Assembly (NCBI GenBank): GCA_002440765.1
Contig: DJVC01000121.1
Coordinates: forward strand, 4,550-30,735
Length of the DNA: 26,186 nucleotides
Direction of reading: 5' to 3'
Source of the DNA: a bacterium UBP3_UBA6266
GTDB taxonomy: Bacteria; Auribacterota; UBA6266
Position 1 is the stretch's first letter. Every line of letters begins with the position of its first letter. The notes under the pieces are model-generated. The model was not told the DNA's origin, did no database searches, and saw only the letters and a program-made list of their open reading frames with translations. Of the stretch, positions 7,867-15,863 are shown piece after piece. The position numbers and the translations under genes were made by a program.

Positions 7867-9753
7867 TTAATTTGCGTTTTCGGTATCCTCTCCATATTTT
7901 TTTATTGAATATATATAATAATTACTATTTTTAAACACCTCTTTTTTCTTTAAGCTTTCTATAGGCGCTTCAGAGATGATAAAATTGGCACTTTCTTTGT
8001 TAATTAAAGCAAAGACAGCCTCAGGGGTATTTTTGATAGATTCAATGATATTATAGCGCCTATACCATTCAATAGCGTAATCTCTGTCGAAAACAACTTG
8101 CGCCCCGTCCTTATAGGTATAATAAACCGCTCTTTTACAGAATAGGCGTATTTCGGGTGAACTTGCGGAGAACGGTTCTGTTAAGAAAACAGACTGTTTA
8201 TCCGTGTTGTTTGTTATCCAATTACACATATCTAAAAAAGAGTTACCAGAGGAAATACTTGGCTTTATTGACATCGTTATTAATGAGGTTATTACAATGA
8301 GAAGCATAAGCAGGCATGCTAATATCATGGGATAACGCATCTTGTTAAGAAAGCATATTGCCATTTTAACCTTAGCTAATGAGAATGTTAATATCACAGA
8401 TATGCCTGCTACAAACAACAATCCATCAAACCCGAAATAATTATGCAGCAAAAGTGTCAAAAATATAAAAGAGAAGGTAGAAAAAATAGCCGCCAAGATT
8501 TTTTTGTTTAGAAAAGCCAAAAAACATCTTAATTTATTTATATACTTATTCCGGTAATCATTTTCAGATATTGTTTCTTTGATCCAAAACAAGAAAAAGA
8601 CAGGCAGTGCAATAAATAAGATAATTTCTTTAACAATCATTGAAATAACAATCCAAATCAAAAGAAAATGCATGAAATAGCCGGGGCGGCCTTTTCTTAT
8701 TTTTTTATAAGCATAAAAGGAGAATAATAAAGGCAAGACAATTTTAAGCAAAATTAAAGAGCGATATAATTGGAAACCGGCAAAAACATTAAAAAATTCT
8801 GTAGCAACCAAGAATATTAAAGATAAAACTATCGGGATAGCCAATAACATATAAAAATATTTTTTTCTTTCTCCGACTAATAGGTCTCTTAGTTCGGCAG
8901 AAACCACCCAAAAGAGTACCCCTGCAGAAAAGAAGTGAATAAAGTCAAACATCCTCCAAGAACTTAAAAATACATATGGATCACGGAATTTGATTATATT
9001 TTTCCAAAAATAATCGATAAAAGAAAACACCCCTCCACTACTATTGAAGCTGATAAAAACCAATAAGATTGATAAGAAAACAAACGGTATTACCATTAAT
9101 ATTAGATTTCTTTTGAACAACCTTCTATCAGGTGTGCGCCTCAAAGATAAAAGAATATCAAAATAGAAAAATACTAAAAAAGGAATGGGCGTTATTGGAT
9201 GAAACAATAAAGATATACCTAAAAACAAGGAAGCTAATAATTGCTTTTTATCTAAATAAAAAGCAAGGAATAGCAATGAAAAAACTAAAGATATCATCTT
9301 TGGGTGAAGTTCGATATCCATTGTTGAAGTGGATGAACCAAAAACAGCAAGACCGGTGATAAAGAGTAGGGGTGATAATAAACTAAACAAATTATCCCGC
9401 GTGAAGTAGTAGGATATACGGGAAATAGAATAAAAATACAAGAATCGGACGATAATTGCAAAGAGAAAAATAACCACAAAAAAATCTAAGCGGGATACTT
9501 TAGCGGAGTATAATACGAACTCGTCAAACATTGTAAAATTTATTTGATTGAATGAGTATAGTAAATCTTTCTCCTGTAAGCTTTCCTCGTTTTGATTAAG
9601 CATTTGAGGCAAGTAAATTTTTTGATCGCTGGAGAGAATTTTATATCCAGGATAAACGAAAGAAAGTAAAGCCATCAAAGACAGCGCCAAAAGCAATATC
9701 TTTCTACTTGCAAAATATTGGTCTTCTTTCATCTTAAAACACCAAGTGTTCAC
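7867..9753 (-). CDS. AT-rich polytopic membrane protein, GT-C-like
   Basis: This 628-residue inner-membrane protein has about a dozen hydrophobic helices between residues 18 and 500 and a soluble C-terminal tail of about 120 residues. The early periplasmic loop after TM1 is acidic and polar (SSDQKIYLPQMLNQNEESL). This layout resembles GT-C glycosyltransferases and related uncharacterised multi-TM families, but I see no certain catalytic DxD or ExD motif. The C-terminal part (DMCNWITNNT, then VFLTEPF, then CKRAVYYTYKDG) is the most distinctive. Base composition is visibly more AT-rich than all neighbours, with many AAA, TTT and ATA codons, which suggests recent transfer. The start is unclear: GTG 9753 has AGAAG just upstream, while ATG 9732 has none. 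It is bracketed by 91-bp direct repeats. Confidence 0.75.
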   Translation of the reverse strand: MNTWCFKMKEDQYFASRKILLLALSLMALLSFVYPGYKILSSDQKIYLPQMLNQNEESLQEKDLLYSFNQINFTMFDEFVLYSAKVSRLDFFVVIFLFAIIVRFLYFYSISRISYYFTRDNLFSLLSPLLFITGLAVFGSSTSTMDIELHPKMISLVFSLLFLAFYLDKKQLLASLFLGISLLFHPITPIPFLVFFYFDILLSLRRTPDRRLFKRNLILMVIPFVFLSILLVFISFNSSGGVFSFIDYFWKNIIKFRDPYVFLSSWRMFDFIHFFSAGVLFWVVSAELRDLLVGERKKYFYMLLAIPIVLSLIFLVATEFFNVFAGFQLYRSLILLKIVLPLLFSFYAYKKIRKGRPGYFMHFLLIWIVISMIVKEIILFIALPVFFLFWIKETISENDYRNKYINKLRCFLAFLNKKILAAIFSTFSFIFLTLLLHNYFGFDGLLFVAGISVILTFSLAKVKMAICFLNKMRYPMILACLLMLLIVITSLITMSIKPSISSGNSFLDMCNWITNNTDKQSVFLTEPFSASSPEIRLFCKRAVYYTYKDGAQVVFDRDYAIEWYRRYNIIESIKNTPEAVFALINKESANFIISEAPIESLKKKEVFKNSNYYIYSIKKYGEDTENAN

Positions 9754-10035
9754 TTCTTATGGCTATAAAAACTCCATAACATCACAATTATAATGCTTAT
9801 TAGTTTTGCAAACATATAAAATAAACCGGAATCAAAAATCTCATTTTTGTCTATTGTTCTAATGCTCGACTTTCGATTGCTCTGTCCCGCCTTAAAGCAC
9901 GGGATCAGGGTTCTGACCCCGAACCAGATACAGTTCATGGTTCAACTGTTCTACGCTTTGCTTCGAAACGAATCCCGGGGACAAATACTGAAAATAGAGC
10001 AATAGAGATTAGAGTGTTTCGCCTGCTGCGGGACT
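9754..10035. other. non-coding stretch between membrane gene and tRNA-Ser(GGA)
   Basis: It contains repeat copy B (9885-9975) and AT-rich leader sequence of the membrane gene, including a TATAAT on the minus strand near 9787-9792. A 62-codon minus-strand frame (9750-9938) runs through the repeat and is probably not a gene. Confidence 0.5.
9885..9975 (+). repeat. 91-bp direct repeat, copy B
   Basis: Second copy of the element at 7582-7672, in the same orientation and about 91% identical. Shared blocks include GGTTCTGACCC, ACCAGATAC, GTTCATGGTTCAA and TGTTCTACGCTTTGCTTCGAA. Its right end is 60 bases from the 3' end of tRNA-Ser(GGA). Confidence 0.85.
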
Positions 10036-10123
10036 GGCGGAGAGGCAGGGATTCGAACCCTGGGTGCCTTGCGGCACACACGCTTTCCAAGCGTGCTCCT
10101 TAAGCCATCTCGGACACCTCTCC
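10036..10123 (-). tRNA. tRNA-Ser (anticodon GGA)
   Basis: This is an 88-base class II tRNA on the minus strand. The anticodon loop CTTGGAAAG gives GGA, which decodes UCC and UCU. The acceptor stem GGAGAGG/CCTCTCC is perfect, the D arm reads GTCCGAGATGGCTTAAGG, the variable arm is GTGCCGCAAGGCAC, and the T arm contains GGTTCGAATCC. G discriminator and encoded CCA (10038-10036). Confidence 0.97.
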
Positions 10124-10176
10124 GCGAAACTGTAACTTACGGGATGTTAATGAACATAAGTCGCCAAGTTGAGCGG

Positions 10177-10217
10177 ACCCCCAACGTATTGATTTGCGAA
10201 GCAAATCAGCAGGGGGT
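10177..10217. repeat. REP-like two-tier inverted repeat
   Basis: The outer arms ACCCCC (10177-10182) and GGGGGT (10212-10217) enclose a perfect inner hairpin TGATTTGC-GAA-GCAAATCA (10190-10208). There is no T-run on either side, so it does not look like a classical terminator. It lies between the DUF2007-like gene and the tRNA, both on the minus strand. Confidence 0.55.
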
Positions 10218-10291
10218 AGCTTCCTCTGATTTGGTTAAACTGTCAAACCGCATATATTATATTAAAGAAGGAGATATATCGACAACGCAAA

Positions 10292-10540
10292 TCACTGCCT
10301 TTTGGAATTTATGAATTCCTTCAGGATTCTCTTGGCAGTTTCCGCGTTGTGTTTTTCGACGAGCAGTGTTCCCCACGCTTCTTCCGACGGTTCATCCTCG
10401 TGGATATTTGCCGTCGGGAGGATATCTTCTTTTAAAGCCACGTTTATGCCGTGCTGTTTTAAAACACCTGAAAAAACTTCTGCCGTGATAAAGTCATTAA
10501 CTCTTATTATAGGTGTGAAGTCACTAGTGTCTTTTATCAA
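10292..10540 (-). CDS. DUF2007-like small protein
   Basis: This 82-residue cytoplasmic protein has the shape of DUF2007-type proteins: an N-terminal strand and helix (IIRVNDFITAEVFSGVLKQHGI), a variable acidic middle (EDEPSEEAW), and a closing GTLLVEKHNAETAKRILKEF. Members are small ferredoxin-like-fold domains called putative signal transducers without proven function. The TTG start at 10540 is supported by AAGGAG seven bases upstream. It is a single gene, divergent from the PHP gene. Family assignment is moderately sure. Confidence 0.62.
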   Translation of the reverse strand: MIKDTSDFTPIIRVNDFITAEVFSGVLKQHGINVALKEDILPTANIHEDEPSEEAWGTLLVEKHNAETAKRILKEFINSKRQ

Positions 10541-10585
10541 TTTTCTTCTCCTTTTTAAAAAATATCTGTATATTATAAATAAAAA

Positions 10586-10613
10586 CTGGCAAAAGTTAAG
10601 CTTTTTATATAAT
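10586..10613 (+). promoter_or_regulatory. probable sigma-70 promoter of the PHP gene
   Basis: CTGGCA (10586-10591) and a perfect TATAAT (10608-10613) are separated by 16 bases. Initiation near 10620 would leave a leader of only a few bases before ATG 10627, which has no Shine-Dalgarno site. Confidence 0.45.
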
Positions 10614-10626
10614 TTTATATTCCGGT

Positions 10627-11370
10627 ATGTCCGACTTAATAAAAATAAAAGTAGATTTTCATATCCACAGCAGTGAGGATTACGTCGAAACTGTTATGGA
10701 GAAAGAAAAACTGCCCACTCCCGAGGAATATATCCTCAAAGCGAAACAACTCGGGTTTGACGCCATCTCTTTTACGAATCATTCAACGTGGTTTGACGGG
10801 GAGAAATACTCCGATATAGCTTCCCGGAACGGGATAATCCTTTTTCCCGGCATTGAAATGTGCGTTAACGGGAAACACGTCCTTCTGTACAATTTTCCGA
10901 AAGGTTCATGGATAGAATCTTTCGAGCAATTGAGAAAGCTGAAAAACAATGACAACCTGGTTATAGCGGCCCATCCTTATTTCTGGGCAGGCAAGTGCCT
11001 GGGCAGAGAACTTGAAAAAAACATTGCCATGTTTGACGGCATTGAAATATCGCATTTTTTTACCGGGTGGTTTAACCCGAATAAAAAGGCGGTTACTACC
11101 GCGGAAAAATATAACCTTCCGCTCCTGTCTTTTTCCGACAGCCACAAAATACGCATGTTCGGCAGGAATCACGTTTTTTTATATGTGGAGGAAAAATCAG
11201 TAAAAGGAATAATAAATGCGGTTAAAGCAGGACGAGTGGAAAATGTGGCGCCTCCTATGAAAATGCATGAGATCATGTTTGAATCTTTTTCAAAATTGAA
11301 GTATATAAGATATGTGTTCGGAGAATCCCCCGAGGAAAAATTTATCCGCCTTAACAGGCCTAAGGGTTGA
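10627..11370 (+). CDS. PHP-domain metal-dependent phosphoesterase
   Basis: This 247-residue protein consists of one PHP domain. Metal-binding motifs are in the expected order: DFHIHSS (HxH at the start), SFTNHSTW, GIEMC with the bridging glutamate, AAHPYFW, and FSDSHKI (DxH) near residue 175. Family members hydrolyse phosphoesters such as nucleotides, nucleoside 3',5'-bisphosphates or polymerase-type substrates, using a trinuclear Zn/Mn/Fe centre. The substrate cannot be assigned. Length is normal for stand-alone PHP proteins. It may be read from a short or leaderless transcript. The promoter of the next gene overlaps its last codons. Confidence 0.88.
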   Translation: MSDLIKIKVDFHIHSSEDYVETVMEKEKLPTPEEYILKAKQLGFDAISFTNHSTWFDGEKYSDIASRNGIILFPGIEMCVNGKHVLLYNFPKGSWIESFEQLRKLKNNDNLVIAAHPYFWAGKCLGRELEKNIAMFDGIEISHFFTGWFNPNKKAVTTAEKYNLPLLSFSDSHKIRMFGRNHVFLYVEEKSVKGIINAVKAGRVENVAPPMKMHEIMFESFSKLKYIRYVFGESPEEKFIRLNRPKG

Positions 11371-11394
11371 CAAATCCCCGGATTTCCTTATAAT
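11367..11394 (+). promoter_or_regulatory. consensus sigma-70 promoter of the cysteine-cluster gene
   Basis: TTGACA (11367-11372) and TATAAT (11389-11394) are both perfect and lie 16 bases apart. The -35 box overlaps the stop codon of the PHP gene. Predicted initiation near 11401 gives a leader of about 33 bases before ATG 11434. Confidence 0.75.
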
Positions 11395-11433
11395 TTTACA
11401 TTTTGCGCGCTATAAACCAAGGGTATCTGTAAT

Positions 11434-11838
11434 ATGACAAAAACTGATTTCATAGAATTATGCGAAAAATGCGATGATCCCTGCTGTAACGGTTATTTTA
11501 TCCTGAGCGAAGCCGAAAGGAAATTGCTTTGTGAAGCGGGACATGCCCGGCATATCGAGGAAAGAGAAGATTACTGTGTTTTCGAAGGGGACCCGTGCCC
11601 TTTTTACAGCGATGGGAAATGTTCAATACATGATATCCGTCCGACTATCTGCAGGATATATCCTATGTATCCGTATATCAACGACGACGGGAAACTGGGA
11701 ATAGATATCGATGACGAATGCCCCGCAGTGAAAAAACTCGGGAAAGAATTCTTTGAGCAGGCCCGCGAAAAAGCGGAAAAATTCGTCAGGAAAGAGATTT
11801 CAATCGAAGCTTACAAAAAATTCTGGGCAGAATATTAA
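11434..11838 (+). CDS. YkgJ-family cysteine-cluster protein
   Basis: This 134-residue protein has the YkgJ (Zn/Fe-chelating) layout. An N-terminal CEKCDDPCC (C10, C13, C17, C18) is followed by YCVFEGDPCPFYSDGKCSIH and the hallmark IRPTICRIYPMYP, then DECP near residue 94. About nine cysteines should hold one or more metal or Fe-S centres. Its biochemical role is unknown; relatives are widespread and cytoplasmic. It has its own strong promoter although it follows the PHP gene by only 63 bases. It converges with the antiporter gene 17 bases downstream; no terminator is clear in that gap. Confidence 0.87.
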   Translation: MTKTDFIELCEKCDDPCCNGYFILSEAERKLLCEAGHARHIEEREDYCVFEGDPCPFYSDGKCSIHDIRPTICRIYPMYPYINDDGKLGIDIDDECPAVKKLGKEFFEQAREKAEKFVRKEISIEAYKKFWAEY

Positions 11839-11855
11839 AATGCCGAACCCCGCGT

Positions 11856-13082
11856 TTAGCCCGCTTTCCCCGTCTCCTCGGCCGCTTTGATTGCCCATTT
11901 GCCGCTTATCGGCCCGATGAACTCATGAAGAATCGTAGAGCCTATGATTACGCTCAGGATAATATCCGAAAACTTGTCGAAAGCCGGGTCCTGTTTCATC
12001 AAGAGCGCAAGCCCCACCACGATTCCTCCGAGAGGGATAAGGCCTCCGACAGTGTATTTTTTGACTTTGGCGGGAGCGTGTGAAATACTTCCGCCGACAT
12101 AAGTTCCCGTGAATTTGCCCGCAAGCCTGAAAATGATGAAAAAGAAGACAAGGGGCAGCGACTTAAGAAGCACACTGAAGTCGAGGATCATTCCGCTTAT
12201 GGTGAAGAAAAGCACAAATATAAGTTCTTCCGTATATCTCTCAAGCATTTTGAAAATCAGGTCGCTTTTAGGATGGAAGTTTGTAACGACAATACCCATG
12301 GTCATGGTGGCCAGCAGTTCATCGACCCCCAAAAGGTTTGCCAGCCCTGTGCAAAGTGAGAGCAAACCGAAAACCAGGACGATAAAAACACCTTCTTTTT
12401 CTTTTCTTATGAACCATGTTATGAGTATGAAAAGAAAGCCGAAAATTATTCCCATCAGCAGCGAGCCGGATATCTGCAGGAGCGGTTTTAAGATTGTGGT
12501 CGATGCGCTGAAGACCTTATGAAGAACAAAAGCCTGCGCTATGACGACGATTACGCTGTAATTGATGATTCCCGTGACATCATCCAGCGCTCCCACGCTG
12601 AGGATAGCCGATGTCACAGGGCCTTTTGCTTTATATTGATGGCTTACGGCAAGCATTGGGGATGGATCCGTAGGGGAGCCGAGACATCCCATAAGAAGGC
12701 TGAAGGGTATGAACACGCTTATCCATGTTCCCCCCTGCACGTGGACCATAAAAGGAGATATCACGAGGAATCCGGCGGTAAGGGCAATTAACGCGAATTC
12801 CGCCTCAAAGATAGTTATATAGAGAATAGATTTTCCCAACGATTTTAACTGCGAGTAAACAAGGGTCCCTCCGATTGAGAAAGTTATGAAGGCAAGCGAG
12901 ATATTGGTAATAAGGTTTGTGTGGTTTACGGCTTCTTTGGGTATAAAATTAAAAACGGTAGGGTTTAGTAACACGCCCGCCAAAAGATAACCGGTGACTT
13001 TCGGCAAGCTGAACTTTGAAACGATTTCACCGAAAACAAACCCGCCGAATAAAACCAAGCCCACGATAAGAATAGGGTCCAT
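11856..13082 (-). CDS. CPA2-type cation/proton antiporter
   Basis: This 408-residue inner-membrane protein has about 12-13 hydrophobic helices and belongs to the sodium/hydrogen exchanger family. Recognisable pieces are LPKVTGYLLAGVLLNP in the second helix, MGCLGSPTDPSPMLAV in the middle and the conserved GALDDVTGI. The last contains the double-aspartate ion-binding motif typical of electrogenic CPA2 members. There is no C-terminal TrkA-N or USP domain, so regulation by nucleotides is not built in. It would exchange Na+ or K+ for protons. The ATG at 13082 has GAGGGAG eight bases upstream. It is divergent from the efflux operon, sharing a 110-base gap. Confidence 0.88.
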   Translation of the reverse strand: MDPILIVGLVLFGGFVFGEIVSKFSLPKVTGYLLAGVLLNPTVFNFIPKEAVNHTNLITNISLAFITFSIGGTLVYSQLKSLGKSILYITIFEAEFALIALTAGFLVISPFMVHVQGGTWISVFIPFSLLMGCLGSPTDPSPMLAVSHQYKAKGPVTSAILSVGALDDVTGIINYSVIVVIAQAFVLHKVFSASTTILKPLLQISGSLLMGIIFGFLFILITWFIRKEKEGVFIVLVFGLLSLCTGLANLLGVDELLATMTMGIVVTNFHPKSDLIFKMLERYTEELIFVLFFTISGMILDFSVLLKSLPLVFFFIIFRLAGKFTGTYVGGSISHAPAKVKKYTVGGLIPLGGIVVGLALLMKQDPAFDKFSDIILSVIIGSTILHEFIGPISGKWAIKAAEETGKAG

Positions 13083-13132
13083 ATCAAATTCTCCCTCTAA
13101 ATGTTAAATAGCAAACATGGAAATAACTAATC

Positions 13133-13161
13133 TTGTTTTTTAGACGAATTTATTTTATATT
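13133..13161 (+). promoter_or_regulatory. possible promoter of the RND efflux operon
   Basis: TTGTTT (13133-13138) and TATATT (13156-13161) are 17 bases apart. Initiation near 13168 would give a leader of about 25 bases before ATG 13193. No obvious regulator operator was seen in the gap. Confidence 0.4.
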
Positions 13162-13192
13162 ACTTGGTATAAAAAAACACTAAATTTTACAT

Positions 13193-14656
13193 ATGATAAA
13201 AATCTCTTATCGGGCAGTAATATCTTTATTGGTTTTTTTTACCCTATTCCTGTCAGGATGCAGGTCTCTCAGGGCTCCCGAGACCCCCTATGAATCGTGG
13301 CAGGCGCCGGATTGGTCCAAAGCAACAAAAGTCAAAGACACTGTCCGGCCTGCTATAAGAGATAGGAAACTTCAGAGCGATGAGCCTCTGACACTCGCGG
13401 AACTGGTCGCGATTTCTTTTGAAAATAGCCCGAGCACGCGCCAGTACTGGCAGTCGGCAAAAGCCAGGGAAGCGGAATTGAGACAGGCGCAAAGCAAATG
13501 GTATCCGCAGGCAAATGTTTCAGCCCAGGTTAGCCGTCAGAAGCAGCGGTATAATGAGTCACTCTCCGGTCAGTCTCAATTGGGGGGGTCACAGGATACC
13601 GATTTCGCGACTTACGGGCCGGCTGTCGATATCACGTTTCTCATTCTTGATTTCGGGGGAAGAAATGCGGATATAGAGGGCTCTTTGCAACAACTCCTCG
13701 CATCTAATTTCCAGTTTAACCAGTCAATACAGGACCTTTTGCTCAATGTTGAAACGGCTTACTATACTTTTTTCAGCGCGCAGGCGGCGGCTAAAGTTGC
13801 CGAGGCGAATGTTGCCGATGCCAAAACAGCGCATCTTATAGCCCGGCAGAAATTCGAAGCCGGGCTTGTTACAAGGCTCGACGTTTTGCAGGCGAAATCG
13901 AATCTTGATGATGCCCTGTATTCTCTCGAAGACGCCAGAGGGAATGTACAGACCGCAAAAGGAAACCTTGCAAAGGTTATAGGGTTTTCCGCTGACACGC
14001 AATTTTCAATCGTTCCTCCGAAAGAAGATATCCCTCGGAACATTAAGACGGATGAAATAACGGTTTTGATAGACCAGGCGTTGGAAAACAGACCTGACAT
14101 AAGCGCTCTCAGAGCCGGTGTCCGCGCTAAAGAAGCAGCTGTCAGGTCGGCGAACTCGAGTTTGTTGCCGTCCATAACAGGCGGCGCTTCGGCTGATAAG
14201 AATTGGCATCATGATTATGAGACAGACGATAACCTCAGGGAACATGAATATATGGGTTATGTCAAAGTGGAATGGAATATATTCGACGGGTTTTATAACC
14301 TGAACAAAAAACGGCAGGCCCAGGCTGAAGCCGAAGAAGAAAAAGAAAAACTTATCCAGGCTGAAATAGAAGCGAGTTCCGATGTCTGGATTAAATATTA
14401 CGGGTATAAAACGGCTGTATCGAAACTGGTTTTCAGCGAAGCTTTCCTTTCCAGTTCCAAAGAATCTTACGAACTTGCGCTTGAAGGATACAAGGCTGGG
14501 TTGAAGGATATACTCGATTTGCTGGATGCCCAGACTAAATTATCAGATGCGAGAAGCAAATTAATAGATTCCCAAAAAGGGCTTTTCATTGCCGTTGCCG
14601 AGCTTGCGCACTCTACAGGCTCATTGGGGTCATTTAAAGATGAAGCGGCCTATTAG
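13193..14656 (+). CDS. RND-type outer-membrane efflux lipoprotein (TolC/OprM family)
   Basis: This 487-residue protein is of normal length for the NodT/OprM branch. The signal peptide ends in LFLSGC, a good lipobox, so it is a lipoprotein with the acyl-Cys at about residue 23. Two outer-membrane-efflux repeats follow, rich in long Ala/Gln/Glu helices. The first includes LTLAELVAISFENSPSTRQY and FEAGLVTRLDVLQAKSNL, the second ALENRPDISALRAGVRAKEA and YKAGLKDILDLLDAQTKL. The trimer would form the exit duct across the outer membrane for the pump encoded downstream. No clear Shine-Dalgarno site precedes the ATG. The adaptor gene begins 19 bases after its stop. Confidence 0.93.
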   Translation: MIKISYRAVISLLVFFTLFLSGCRSLRAPETPYESWQAPDWSKATKVKDTVRPAIRDRKLQSDEPLTLAELVAISFENSPSTRQYWQSAKAREAELRQAQSKWYPQANVSAQVSRQKQRYNESLSGQSQLGGSQDTDFATYGPAVDITFLILDFGGRNADIEGSLQQLLASNFQFNQSIQDLLLNVETAYYTFFSAQAAAKVAEANVADAKTAHLIARQKFEAGLVTRLDVLQAKSNLDDALYSLEDARGNVQTAKGNLAKVIGFSADTQFSIVPPKEDIPRNIKTDEITVLIDQALENRPDISALRAGVRAKEAAVRSANSSLLPSITGGASADKNWHHDYETDDNLREHEYMGYVKVEWNIFDGFYNLNKKRQAQAEAEEEKEKLIQAEIEASSDVWIKYYGYKTAVSKLVFSEAFLSSSKESYELALEGYKAGLKDILDLLDAQTKLSDARSKLIDSQKGLFIAVAELAHSTGSLGSFKDEAAY

Positions 14657-14675
14657 TTTTCGGGAGGGTAAATAA

Positions 14676-15860
14676 ATGTATCTCAATAAAAAAAGGTTGT
14701 TATGGATAATAGCGCTTGCGATTGTATTTATACTAATATTTAAAAGTTGTTCAAAAAAACCGCCGGCGCCTCCTGTTCATCCGAGACCGATTAAAATGGC
14801 GGTTGCAGTTAAGAAAGATGTGCCTGTTTATATTGATTCTTTCGGTACAATAAACGCCTATTATAATGTCAATATTCAGTCAAGAGTTACCGGAGAAGTA
14901 ACGGCTGTCCATTTCAGCGAAGGCGATGAAGTGAAGAGAGGCGACTTGCTTTTCAGTATAGATGTCAGGCCTTATAAAGCCGAACTTGAAAAAGAACAGG
15001 CGATGCTCGCCGAAGATTTGGTCGATCTGAAGCTGAAGCAGGATACCCTTGAAAGAAACAGAAAACTTATGGAGAAAAATCTTATTTCCAAACAGGATTT
15101 TGAAACATATCAGTCGGATGCCGCCGCGGCGGAAGCTAAAGTCAGCCTTGACCGCGCCGCGGTTAATCAGGCTGAACTGGATGTTGAATTTTGCTCCATC
15201 CGTTCTCCCATAGGGGGCGTAACGGGCAAGCGCCTTGTAGACCCGGGGAATATTGTTTCCGCCAACACGGGGCCTACGCTTGTAAACATCAGGACGGTAG
15301 ATCCTCTTTTTATTGATTTCGCGATTTCCGAAAAAGATTTTCCGAAAGTGCATAAACAGATGAAAGAAGAAACGCTGGGGGTTAAAATTAATCCGGCCGG
15401 CGATGAAAACTCATATGATGGAAAATTGACTTTGATAAATAACGCCGTCGACCCCCAGACCGGAATGATTTTTCTGAGGGCGGAAATCCAGAATCCTGAA
15501 AAAATCCTTTGGCCCGGACAATATGCTACCATCCGTTTAATTGTGTACACGGAAAAAGATGCTGTTATAGTCCCAGTAACAGCTGTTCAGTTTGGACAGA
15601 AAGGAATGTATCTGTATATTGTTACCGATAAAAATACAGCCGAGTTAAGGCAAGACATTGTCGTAGGGCTTCAGCAGAATGAGGATCTGGTGATAGAAAA
15701 AGGAGTTTCTCCCGGAGAAAAGGTCGTGACCTACGGGCAGTTGGGTTTACGGGACGGGATCCCGGTAATGGATATTGACAACCAGAACGCCGATAAAAAA
15801 GCTGAAAAAGGCGGGGAAGAAAAAATAAACAGGAAGAAAAAGGCTTCTGCCGGGAATTAA
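14676..15860 (+). CDS. RND periplasmic adaptor (membrane fusion protein)
   Basis: This 394-residue protein is anchored by an N-terminal helix (residues 8-23) ending near FKSC, possibly lipidated but with a poor lipobox. The lipoyl half NIQSRVTGEVTAVHFSEGDEVKRGD leads into an alpha-hairpin (about 100-165). The second lipoyl half CSIRSPIGGVTGKRLVDPGNIV follows, then a beta-barrel and the membrane-proximal domain (ATIRLIVYTEKDAVIVPVTAVQ). The sequence looks nearest to MdtA-type adaptors. A Lys/Glu-rich tail of about 25 residues ends the protein. It bridges the pump and the outer-membrane channel. GGAGG eight bases before the ATG is a good ribosome site. The pump starts three bases after its stop. 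Confidence 0.93.
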   Translation: MYLNKKRLLWIIALAIVFILIFKSCSKKPPAPPVHPRPIKMAVAVKKDVPVYIDSFGTINAYYNVNIQSRVTGEVTAVHFSEGDEVKRGDLLFSIDVRPYKAELEKEQAMLAEDLVDLKLKQDTLERNRKLMEKNLISKQDFETYQSDAAAAEAKVSLDRAAVNQAELDVEFCSIRSPIGGVTGKRLVDPGNIVSANTGPTLVNIRTVDPLFIDFAISEKDFPKVHKQMKEETLGVKINPAGDENSYDGKLTLINNAVDPQTGMIFLRAEIQNPEKILWPGQYATIRLIVYTEKDAVIVPVTAVQFGQKGMYLYIVTDKNTAELRQDIVVGLQQNEDLVIEKGVSPGEKVVTYGQLGLRDGIPVMDIDNQNADKKAEKGGEEKINRKKKASAGN

Positions 15861-15863
15861 AAA

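Noticed and set aside
9750..9938. 62-codon minus-strand frame overlapping the membrane gene start by a GTGA
   Set aside because: Two thirds of it runs through repeat copy B. It has no ribosome site, and its only protein-like part is a short hydrophobic tail.
9885..10123. tRNA-Ser(GGA) as an integration site for a mobile island
   Set aside because: I found no duplicated copy of the tRNA 3' end and no integrase. Only proximity and the 91-bp repeats support mobility.
10069..10314. 81-codon plus-strand frame across tRNA-Ser(GGA)
   Set aside because: It starts inside the tRNA on the opposite strand, with no ribosome site and no protein-like features.
12109..12522. 137-codon plus-strand frame inside the antiporter
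   Set aside because: Antisense to a well-supported transmembrane protein; composition reflects the shadow of its codons.
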